From positions 3,302,876 through 3,366,875 of the forward strand of contig OX638380.1 of the NCBI GenBank assembly GCA_951813855.1: DNA of 64,000 nt, written 5' to 3'. This document shows positions 1 to 7,994 of the stretch, piece after piece. The stretch comes from an uncultured Verrucomicrobiae bacterium. Its GTDB lineage: Bacteria > Verrucomicrobiota > Verrucomicrobiia > Limisphaerales > AAA164-E04. Below the pieces are notes generated by a model, which saw only the letters and a list, made by a program, of their open reading frames with translations, was not told the DNA's origin and did not search any database. Positions within the stretch are counted from its first letter, which is position 1, and each line of letters opens with the position of its first letter. A program made the translations under genes and the position numbers.

Positions 1-1021
1 CCGTTGCTTTTCGATTTCCAGATTGAACGATGTCGAGTTGTTGCGGAAACACACTTTGGAAAACCGGAAGATCATAGGCGACCACCGGGAGACCAGTGGC
101 CAAGCATTCAGTTACGGATAATCCCCATCCCTCTTCGTAGGAAAGGCTTAAGCCGATTCGAGAGGAAGACAGCAATTCGTTTTTTTGCGATTCGGGGATG
201 CCCCCAGTAAAATATACCGAATCGTCTAGACCTTGGTCCTTGATAAGTTGTTGGACCGTCGATCGTTGAGGTCCTTCGCCGATCACGACTAGGCGGGCGG
301 TCGGGATCTGTTCAATAACCCGAGCCCAGACTTCGGGCAATTCCAGAACTCCTTTCTGTTCGTGCATTCTGCCGAGGAATACGACATCGTAGCGTTTCTC
401 TGTTGTATTCATTGGATTAATATCGGAGAAATCTAATCCGCAACCGACTAGCTCGATCCTTGACGGGGTGAGAGCGAGCATTTTTTCCAAGTGCCGATAA
501 TCCGTCTTCACCGGATCAGAGAGACACATGATCAAATTGGCATTGTGGTTAGCGGTTCGCGCAGCCCAATGCTCGGTGATAGTGAACAAATGATCGAACA
601 ATCCTCTCCGCTTTGGTTGAGAATGCAGAATGTGTTGAAGCTTGACGATGAAGGCCGCATTTTGGCGACGAGCGATCACTTTCGCCGCGTAGACGTCGAA
701 AACTTGAAAATTGGAAGCGTAGACCACATCGTATCGTTTGGACAGACGCACTAAGTGAGAATTTAGTAGACGCCAACCGTATGCGGGCAGGTACCTCCAA
801 GTTTGGTTCAGATAAGAAGTGGCATCGAAATAACGATCACTGCTGACTCGCCCGGCTTCCGGGCAAAGATTTTCCAGTTGACGGAAACCGGCGGAAGCCA
901 TCAGAAAATCAGTCGGATGACCGCGTGCAATCCATTCTTTAGCAACGAGCGTATAATGCTTCAGTACGCCCGACACTGATGTCGAATCGTTTAGCGAGTT
1001 GTGGACAACAAGGATGTTCAT
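1..1021 (-). CDS. Glycosyltransferase family 4 (GT-B), C-terminus beyond the window
   Basis: An open frame of 340 codons reads leftward from ATG at 1019-1021 and runs off the window without a stop. The N-terminus MNILVVHNSLND is the usual first strand and loop of a GT-B acceptor domain. Around residue 195 onward the donor domain begins with YDVVFLGRMHEQKG, followed by ARLVVIGEGPQ, VYFTGGIPESQK and the nucleotide-sugar-binding stretch SLSYEEGWGLSVTECLATG with its conserved EGWG...E pattern. These are standard GT4 (RfaB/WcaC-like) motifs. The protein should transfer a sugar from a nucleotide donor to a cell-surface glycan or lipid; the substrate cannot be read from sequence. No partner gene is visible because the locus continues to the left. 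The family call is firm and the function beyond it unknown. Confidence 0.9.
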   Translation of the reverse strand, partial: MNILVVHNSLNDSTSVSGVLKHYTLVAKEWIARGHPTDFLMASAGFRQLENLCPEAGRVSSDRYFDATSYLNQTWRYLPAYGWRLLNSHLVRLSKRYDVVYASNFQVFDVYAAKVIARRQNAAFIVKLQHILHSQPKRRGLFDHLFTITEHWAARTANHNANLIMCLSDPVKTDYRHLEKMLALTPSRIELVGCGLDFSDINPMNTTEKRYDVVFLGRMHEQKGVLELPEVWARVIEQIPTARLVVIGEGPQRSTVQQLIKDQGLDDSVYFTGGIPESQKNELLSSSRIGLSLSYEEGWGLSVTECLATGLPVVAYDLPVFQSVFPQQLDIVQSGNRKAT

Positions 1022-1895
1022 CGTTTGGCTCGCGGTTGAGTCGAGATATGATTTTCTATTGGACGCAAGTCGGCTATCGGAGCGAGAATCAGGCTTAGGT
1101 CGTTTCGATTAGCAATCAAGCCTGCGATTCAAAACAAGTCGAGGTCATATTTCAAGCGATAATGGATTAATCCGTTCGAAATTTTTCGGTGATATTGGCT
1201 TTGATTATTCGAAAAGGCCTATGTGCTGCAGTCTTTACCCCAAGTTTCGCTTTCCATTCATCCTTGTCTCAGCCAAATTCATCCAATCTCAATTAATCGA
1301 TTCCCGTTTCGATAGCTGACTGGAGAATCGTACGGCGATACTTTGAGAAGAATCCCGAAGCTCTTCAGGAACCGCAAGGCTCAACTTTCGCTTTCGCCAG
1401 CCATGTCCGGTTTCCGACAAACGAGCTTTCAATCTCGGATGGAGGGGGCTCAGGAGCAGTAGAAATTCACTCGAATTCAGCCAAAGCAATTCCAGCCGAA
1501 TATTCATGTGTCTCAATGCGTTTGGCGGAATCTCAAGCACAAATTTTCGAGTTTCGAGTACAACGTCAAGCTGATCAGCGACAGAAGGAATGTATTGCCG
1601 AGTTCGAGAGGCTGAATTCCCACGTGGCAAACGGGAGCCCTGAAGAGGAAGAGGCTAGTGTCCCATTTGATGGTGTAGCAGTGGATTCCCGTAGTTTGGG
1701 GCCTCCGGGAACCGGAAGATTTCGAGTGATCGATTGATTCCAGGGACTTCCGGAAGATTCGGATCATCGCCCAACCTGGGAGGAAACATTGGAGCTGAAC
1801 GATCCGAACCAACGGCGGTCAGATCTCCCCGAATTAGCCTGAACTTCACGAAGAGAATTAACACTATTTTGCAATAAAACCATTGATTTTATTGG
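1022..1895. other. Gene-poor stretch upstream of the glycosyltransferase
   Basis: No convincing gene is present. Three short overlapping minus-strand frames between 1289 and 1864 could be pieces of one decayed gene; one includes KFVLEIPPNALRHMNIRLEL. None has a recognisable domain. The right edge, next to the transposase stop, is AT-rich (about 1850-1895) and probably contains the end of the IS1634-family element, but I could not find matching terminal inverted repeats. Confidence 0.5.
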
Positions 1896-3680
1896 TCATT
1901 CAGGTCCTGGGCACGAAGTTCGACCTGTCATCCTTAGGGGAACAGTCTGGGAGGGATTGATGCCCAGAAGTTGGAACGCTTTGTCTTGAAGCTTGGTTGG
2001 AGTGGTCACGATCATTAGTTCCGACGGCACCTGATCTGATAGGCTAACGGAGTTCAACCCGACACTGGAAAGATCGTCGAGCAGCGTTTGAAAGCTCTGA
2101 ACCGGAAAGTCATTTTGAGTGCGTTTCGAATCGGCCTTCTGCTGGGCGTCAGGTGACACCTTGGCTGACTCGACTGGCGTAGTTCGACCAGCTCTTGCCG
2201 CTTCTCGATCGTCATCTTCGAAGAGTAGCGGTGCGATGCGTTGACGCAGATGCCATTCGATGTAGTAGCTCAACAGGCAGAGGAACACGTGAGCGCGGAC
2301 GTGAGCTTCGGAGGAAACATCGAAGGGGCGAGCTCGCAGATCTTTTTTGATGCTCCGAAAGGCTCGTTCCACTTGTGACAGACTCTGATAGGCCTCGATG
2401 GCCGCCTCTGATTTAATGTCCGAAAGGCTGGTGCGGATGACATACACGCCGTCGAACCGGGCCTCGGCTTCAATTCGGTCGTGACGGCGAGACCAACTCA
2501 TGCGGTGGTCGGTGATCGTGATCTGGAAGTGTTTTTCGACCTTGAGACGGTTAACCTCGCGACCGACACGATGGCCGATTTTAACTTTGCCGCTCAACGT
2601 GCCGGCACGAACGGAAGCGGCAATTCGTTCCAATATCTGTTCGGTTAGCTGCAGCAATTCCTCCCGTTTGCGTTGGCGTTCTTCCCGCAAGCGGGGATTG
2701 AGACCGACCGTCAGGCGTTCCCCGGGAAAGTCGGGACTGGTGAGCTCGGCAACGGCATCAGGGACCAGAGGTGGTTGGGTGGGCTCCGCGTTGGGATTCC
2801 GAGGAGGTGGGGCTAACTTCCGCAAATCGGTCGATTTCAGAGCTGAGATCCAAGCGATTCCGGCTGGATCCCAATGCTCCCGAATCTGAGCCGTGGTCAT
2901 CATTCCCCGATCGTCGATCAGCGCGATCCGGTTAATCCTGAATCGTTTCCGAAGCTTCTCTACCTGGGAAGCCACGGTGCTCGGATTGGCGGTGTTTCCG
3001 GTGAATAGTTCGACCGCGATCGGGCATCCCTCGGGGGTGCACAACAGGCTGAAGCTGATCTGTTTCTCGCCCTTCTGGCCGTCGTGGAGGTAACCAAAAG
3101 CCGCTAACGGACCACTTTTTCCTTCCCGGTGCGAACTGGTGACGTCGTGCCGGATCAGCGTCTTATCCTGAAGGTGTTTCTTGGCTAAACTTCTCTCGAT
3201 CCACGGTTGCCGTGTTAGCAACCAATCCAGCATGTCGCGAAGTTCGTTGTCGGTGACCGTCTCGAGTTCCAGAAGTGCCCCGAGACTGGTGTTGGCCGTT
3301 TCCGGCGAGAGTTGGCGGGCCGTGGTCAGCTTGGAATCTGGTGCGAGCACTCGTGAAATGATGGCGGCGAATGCCAACTGTCGTTGGCGACTGAGCTGGC
3401 GATGAAGCAACCGTTCGAGTCCCAGTCGGCGAGCGGTCGCCAGAACGGCGATGACATGGCCATGATGGAGGGAACGATTGATCTTCAGGAGTTGGGAACC
3501 ATCGCTGACCGCGATCCCGCCCTTGAGGATGGTGCGGAAGTCGTTAATGACCTTGGCAGGCAGCTTGGAAAGGTTGGCGATGGTTTTTTTCCGGATCCGG
3601 GAACCTTCCCGCCATGATTGACGCAACAGGATGGCCGGTTTGTTTGCCTGGTTCGGGATGGATTCGATATTGAAAGCCAT
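1896..3680 (-). CDS. IS1634-family transposase, intact (594 aa)
   Basis: A DDE transposase of the IS1634 (IS4-like) family at full family length. The N-terminal half has the family pattern LRQSWREGSRIRKKTIANLSK, then GHVIAVLATARRLGLERLL and ISRVLAPDSKLTTARQL. Catalytic acidic residues are visible: the first Asp in TLIRHDVTSS (about residue 173), the second Asp in NRIALIDDRGMM (about 253) and the Glu in SLSQVERAFRSIKKDL (about 435). ATG at 3678-3680 is the natural start because MAFNIESIPNQ... precedes the conserved N-terminal strand. All three catalytic residues are present, so the element may still move. Terminal inverted repeats and target duplication were searched for at about 1850-1895 and 3681-3790 and not found with confidence. 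It lies beside the aminotransferase remnant and may have taken part in its truncation. Confidence 0.93.
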   Translation of the reverse strand: MAFNIESIPNQANKPAILLRQSWREGSRIRKKTIANLSKLPAKVINDFRTILKGGIAVSDGSQLLKINRSLHHGHVIAVLATARRLGLERLLHRQLSRQRQLAFAAIISRVLAPDSKLTTARQLSPETANTSLGALLELETVTDNELRDMLDWLLTRQPWIERSLAKKHLQDKTLIRHDVTSSHREGKSGPLAAFGYLHDGQKGEKQISFSLLCTPEGCPIAVELFTGNTANPSTVASQVEKLRKRFRINRIALIDDRGMMTTAQIREHWDPAGIAWISALKSTDLRKLAPPPRNPNAEPTQPPLVPDAVAELTSPDFPGERLTVGLNPRLREERQRKREELLQLTEQILERIAASVRAGTLSGKVKIGHRVGREVNRLKVEKHFQITITDHRMSWSRRHDRIEAEARFDGVYVIRTSLSDIKSEAAIEAYQSLSQVERAFRSIKKDLRARPFDVSSEAHVRAHVFLCLLSYYIEWHLRQRIAPLLFEDDDREAARAGRTTPVESAKVSPDAQQKADSKRTQNDFPVQSFQTLLDDLSSVGLNSVSLSDQVPSELMIVTTPTKLQDKAFQLLGINPSQTVPLRMTGRTSCPGPE

Positions 3681-3978
3681 AAGGTGACGTATTATGGGAA
3701 CGTCAAAGCTAATATAACCCAGATTTACACTTTGTAAAATGAAAAAATACCGAAATTATTATGGACCGATTTGGCAGGTTTGAATCGCTCTATTTTGACT
3801 TAAATCCAATGAAAACAGGGGTTTTCATGCTTAATGGTTGGTGAAGTTCCGCCTAGCCGAATTCAGACTTCCCGGCGAGCGTAAAGTGTTGAGCAAAATG
3901 GTCAACCGGCGGGCTTGTAAATCATTTGAAGGTCCGTGTCGGAATAAGTCGTTACTGATTTCTTCAAATAGAGGATAA
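3681..3978. other. AT-rich flank of the IS1634-family transposase
   Basis: About 300 bases with no gene. The part nearest the transposase start (about 3690-3770) is AT-rich and probably contains the element end and promoter, but no clear inverted repeat to the other end was seen. Confidence 0.4.
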
Positions 3979-4345
3979 TCCGGCCATGCCGCGGCGGGCG
4001 AAGCCTTGAATCTCAGTGGGGAAACGGTCGAGAATATGCGCAAGGAATACCGGATGCGGCGGGACTTCGTTCCCCGGGCGTTCAACGAGACGGGACTGCC
4101 TTGTCTGCTGCCTCGGGGGAACTTTCTATACCTTTCCGTCGGTTCGAGATACCGGTTTGAATTCCCGGAAATTCCTACGGTTTGCTCAAGAGCTGGCAGG
4201 TAGCCTGCGTGCTCGGGGACGTTTTCGGCACTTCCGGGGAAGGTTACTTGCGCTACTGTTACGCTACCGGATTCGAGCAGTTGGGCGCGGCGATCGAGCG
4301 AATGAAACGGAACGTCGGAAAACTCCGAAACGGATGGCCTTCATT
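3979..4345 (+). pseudogene. Decayed class I/II aminotransferase, C-terminal third only, two frameshifts
   Basis: Three successive plus-strand frames join into the C-terminal part of a PLP-dependent aspartate-aminotransferase-fold protein. Frame one gives GETVENMRKEYRMRRDFVPR then GLPCLLPRG (about 4012-4110). Frame two gives GTFYTFPSVRDTGLNSRKF (about 4112-4195). Frame three gives VACVLGDVFGTSGEGYLRYC and FEQLGAAIERM (about 4200-4335). Each switch needs removal of one base: one G of the G5 run near 4108-4115 and one G near 4196-4200. The N-terminal two thirds, including the PLP-lysine region, are absent. The intact family is about 390 residues; only about 120 remain. The neighbouring IS1634-family element is a plausible cause of the truncation. 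The family call is strong; the substrate is unknown. Confidence 0.85.
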
Positions 4346-4555
4346 GATGATGAGGCGAGTGAATGAAAGGTCGATTGTTTTCGATCGCTTCGGACCGGCG
4401 CGGTATTTTCGGAACAAGGCGAAACCGGTTTCGATTAGGCTCTGACTTCGGTGGATCTGCTCTGCCGAAAACCTAGTGCCACCACTATCTGGGAAGCAAT
4501 CCGTTTCGACGGCGCGGGAGAATGAATTCGCTGAAACCTCCATTTCTCGACGTTC

Positions 4556-7500
4556 CTAACCCTTCCTCGCGATCGTTTCGATGGTGCCGGAGGTCAGGAA
4601 CACGATGAGCCCCGTTTGTGCCCCGGTGGCCTCCAAGCAGTCGCGGAGTTGCTGACGGTATTTCTCGATTTGTCCGTTGGCTGGGGCCACGTCAGATATC
4701 CACTCGACGATCATATTCACCCGGCCAGTCGAGTTGAGGGCTACGGCGTCGGCGACGCCGGCCGTCAGCATCATTTTTCGATTCTGCCTTTCGCAGGCAT
4801 AGATCGGATATTCCGGCGACAACTTTGGCCGCAACGATTCGATCTCGGGAATCTCTAATGTGCGTTCGATCGTCTCGGCCAGCTCGGCGCCGCTGAGTCC
4901 TGTCGCAGGATCTTCCGTATCTTCGAGCCCGAGTTGGACGATGAGTTCGCGAGCGCGGGTGCGCCGAGCTTCCGGAGTGTTTTCGATTTCTCCCGTGAGC
5001 GTTTCTGCCATGAGTTTGTGGAGCAGGTTCGTGTGTTGCGTTTCGCCTTGATCCGGTTCGGTCGGCTGGCACTCGGTGATGGTGTTGAGACTCGTTTCGA
5101 TCCCGGCGAAAAATTCCTCTTCCGGAATTATCGCCTTCTTCGATCCTTCGTGCCGGCGCCATTCGATTCGCATTCGGTTTGTCGCAATCGTATTCGCCTC
5201 CGATCGCCAGGTCTCGATATCTTGGTCGTTGGTATCGTCGTCGAATATCGGTACGTCTTCGGTGACTGGTTCGTTGTCATAGTTCGGTGGTATGCCCATA
5301 ATCGGCAGGGGCTTGACCTTCAAATTGATCAGGCTTAGCCAGTCGTGATACGTGTAGATATCAAGCCGGGGAATCATCAGCAGGTCCCGAGCTCGGGTGA
5401 GCGTTACATACCAGAGTCTTACCTGTTCCTGTCGTGTCTCCTCTAGTTCACGCCGGCGCAGTTCGTCGTAGTTGGGATCAGGAAATTGGAACAGCCTGTG
5501 ATTGACGATCCGGTCGTTCGGATTGATCAGAAAATCTTTATCGACTGTCGGATCGGAAATCCAGTTGACGGGAAAGACGATGGGCCATTCCAACCCTTTT
5601 GCCGCATGCATGGTGAGGATCGAAACGGCGGCGGTTGCGATATCAGGTCTACCTTCGACCAGCGATTCGCCGTCGTTCTGTTTTTGCCGCATCGTTCGGG
5701 CGAACTCGGCGAAACCGCATTGGGAGTAGGATCTCGATAGATTCAGAAAATGATCGAGGTTGGCCAGCGCCTGATCGGCGCCGCACGGATGACGCGCCCT
5801 GAGGATCGGCCGGAGGTTTAGTTTTTCCACTGCTTCGCAGAGCAAAAGATAGGGTGTAGTGCTTTCGGCCTTTGCCGCCAGGCTTTGGATCGTGGCGAGA
5901 GTCTGGCGAAGGGATAGGTTGGAGCCCCGTTCCGTTTTCGTCCCCAGGTGGAGCGGTTGGTTTTCTTTGTGTTCGGTTCGCCACTCTTCGAATTCGTCGG
6001 CGATAGCCGCTTTGGTTAGCCTGGCGAGCGGGTCGCGGATCAGAGCGCCTAGCTCTAGCGTGTCGTCCCCATCGGCGATGGCCCTGACTATCGCGATTAA
6101 TTCCTGAATTTCCTGCCGCGAATAAAATTCTTTTCCGATCTGAGTGACGCTCGGAATCCCCAACCTTTCCAATTCCATTTCGTAGATCCAGAGCCCGGTC
6201 CCGGTCGGGGCGATCAGAGCGATGTCTCCGGCCTTAGCGGGCCTTTTCTTTTTTTCTTTCGGGCAGAATACGGGGTGGGATCCGATGATTCCCGTAATCG
6301 TTAGCGCGACTATTTCTGCTTCTTCATGGCGCACCGGTTTGACGAGCGGTAATCCTTGTTCATTTAGTCTTCTGTCTTCCAGTTCGATATCGAAAGCCGC
6401 GACGCTCGGGTTGTTGTCTCTGGGACGGTTCGACATCGGGGTGGGGTAATTCGGGCGATTTCCGATCGGTTTCACCGGTGCCCGAAAGAGTCGGTTCACG
6501 TAGTTGATAATTGGTCCCTTGGAACGGAAGTTGACACTGAGTTTGAGGAACGCGTTCGGATCCTTTCGGATGATCGCTTTCTTGGCGAGTTGGTAGGATT
6601 TGAGGTCCGCTCCTTGGCACTGGTAGATCGCTTGGTTGGGGTCGCCGGCCAGGAATAGCGAACCTGGCCGAACCGGGATTTGGTGCCAGGGTTCGTTCGA
6701 ATCTTTCACGCCGGCGAGTCGCCAGATGATTTCGGCTTGCCCGGGGTCCGTGTCCTGGAATTCGTCCACCAGGATGTATGGGTAGCGCTTGGCCAAGGCG
6801 GTCCGAGCCGAATGGTCTCCTCGCACGAGCTCGAGAGTTTCGTCCCTTAGATCGTCGCAATCCATCAAGGCGGTTTTCCGTTTGTAATCGTCGTAGCGTT
6901 CGGGAAGTTCTTTGAACTCGGCGAGCAGCCGGGCGAATCCGTGGCGTCCGAGAGCGATGCAACATTCGTAATACGCTTGGCTGCATTCGTTGTAGCGGGA
7001 GTCGATTGCTGCGAAGAGTCGTTCGCCGTGTTTTTTCGAGGCCTTTTTGAACGAGGATTTCACCAGCAGCTTTTTGAATCTCCGTTCGTTCTCCTTGCAG
7101 ATATTGGGCGGTTTGTGGAAGAGCAGTTCGGCGAGTTCGCGATCGGTTAGCGACCCGGTCGCGATGACCATGAATTGCTTGATGATACGTTTGAGTTCCT
7201 CGCGGATTTCGTTCAGTTTCGGAATGTTGAACCCGCAGTCTTCGTAGCAGGACGAGAAGCGTTGCGTCGTTTGGACCAAACGGGCGAAGGCCGCTAGGTC
7301 CGCCTGGTAGCTGGGCAGCTGGACTTTCCCGTGGTCCATGAGGAAACTCTCGACTTGATCGCTCAACTCGAGAGTTTTTGTCGGGTTTTGTTCCACCAGT
7401 TCGGTTAAGAAGTTCTCTTTGCTTTCCTGCCGGCGCAGTTCGGGGAAGCGTCCGAAACCCTTCTTGTCCGGGGTGGGATTGAATTGCGCCGCATGCCAAG

Positions 7501-7981
7501 CCTCTCTGAGATCTTGTCGGACAAGCTTCGCCGTCTCCGGATCCAAGACTCTCGCCCCCGGACCCAGTTCCGTCTCGACGGAGTAGGAACGAATCAGTTT
7601 TCGGCAGAACCCATGGATAGTCGTACAGGTGAGTTCGTCCAAGGAGGCTTTCTGGTCCTGCAATTCCCTTTTTCGATCGGCTGAGAGGCCGTTTGTCAAT
7701 GCCTCGGCAAGCTCTGCGGGTTTTTCGTCGTTCAGGAGCGACCGTACGAAAGCATTGATTTTTTTCCGCAGTTCGGCGGCAGCGGCTTCGGTGAAATTGA
7801 GGACGACGATTTGCTTTGGGGGCACTCCCGAGGCGATTAGCAGGACCACGCGTCCGGCCACGAGCGTGGTCTTCCCGGTCCCCGGTCCGGCTTCGACGAG
7901 TAGAGAGCGTTCGAACTCCGTCAACGCCTTGAGCCGTGCCAGGGAGTCGGAATGTCGGATTGATTTTATTTTGTCTTTCAT
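4556..7981 (-). CDS. AddA/RecB-like UvrD helicase with degenerate nuclease domain (1141 aa)
   Basis: A superfamily-1 UvrD-type ATP-dependent helicase with AddA/RecB domain order. Walker A is AGPGTGKTT (residues 31-39). The Walker B/motif II is ILVDEFQDTDPGQAE (about 405). LFLAGDPNQAIYQCQGAD and LSVNFRSKG follow. The late motifs are ILTMHAAKGLEWPIVFPVNW (about 787) and WYVTLTRARDLL (about 860). The C-terminal about 80 residues form a RecB-type nuclease fold, GVADAVAL then IVEWISDVAP. The usual (D/E)-x-K triad there reads E-W-I, so the catalytic lysine is replaced by isoleucine (codon ATA at about 4700). The start lies 13 bases after the last codon of the AddB-like gene, so the two form one transcription unit. 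The pair would unwind and process double-strand ends; the helicase motor looks intact but nuclease activity from this subunit is doubtful. Confidence 0.92.
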   Translation of the reverse strand: MKDKIKSIRHSDSLARLKALTEFERSLLVEAGPGTGKTTLVAGRVVLLIASGVPPKQIVVLNFTEAAAAELRKKINAFVRSLLNDEKPAELAEALTNGLSADRKRELQDQKASLDELTCTTIHGFCRKLIRSYSVETELGPGARVLDPETAKLVRQDLREAWHAAQFNPTPDKKGFGRFPELRRQESKENFLTELVEQNPTKTLELSDQVESFLMDHGKVQLPSYQADLAAFARLVQTTQRFSSCYEDCGFNIPKLNEIREELKRIIKQFMVIATGSLTDRELAELLFHKPPNICKENERRFKKLLVKSSFKKASKKHGERLFAAIDSRYNECSQAYYECCIALGRHGFARLLAEFKELPERYDDYKRKTALMDCDDLRDETLELVRGDHSARTALAKRYPYILVDEFQDTDPGQAEIIWRLAGVKDSNEPWHQIPVRPGSLFLAGDPNQAIYQCQGADLKSYQLAKKAIIRKDPNAFLKLSVNFRSKGPIINYVNRLFRAPVKPIGNRPNYPTPMSNRPRDNNPSVAAFDIELEDRRLNEQGLPLVKPVRHEEAEIVALTITGIIGSHPVFCPKEKKKRPAKAGDIALIAPTGTGLWIYEMELERLGIPSVTQIGKEFYSRQEIQELIAIVRAIADGDDTLELGALIRDPLARLTKAAIADEFEEWRTEHKENQPLHLGTKTERGSNLSLRQTLATIQSLAAKAESTTPYLLLCEAVEKLNLRPILRARHPCGADQALANLDHFLNLSRSYSQCGFAEFARTMRQKQNDGESLVEGRPDIATAAVSILTMHAAKGLEWPIVFPVNWISDPTVDKDFLINPNDRIVNHRLFQFPDPNYDELRRRELEETRQEQVRLWYVTLTRARDLLMIPRLDIYTYHDWLSLINLKVKPLPIMGIPPNYDNEPVTEDVPIFDDDTNDQDIETWRSEANTIATNRMRIEWRRHEGSKKAIIPEEEFFAGIETSLNTITECQPTEPDQGETQHTNLLHKLMAETLTGEIENTPEARRTRARELIVQLGLEDTEDPATGLSGAELAETIERTLEIPEIESLRPKLSPEYPIYACERQNRKMMLTAGVADAVALNSTGRVNMIVEWISDVAPANGQIEKYRQQLRDCLEATGAQTGLIVFLTSGTIETIARKG

Positions 7982-7994
7982 TTCGGTCTCCGGC

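Noticed and set aside
1850-3790. Terminal inverted repeats for the intact IS1634-family element
   Set aside because: The best pair (ATTTTGCAA near 1867 against ATTTTACAA near 3740 read inward) is too short and imperfect, with no matching target duplication.
6360-7499. 379-codon Arg-rich minus-strand frame inside the AddA-like gene
   Set aside because: Alternative frame of the same strand with Arg/Pro-rich chance composition.
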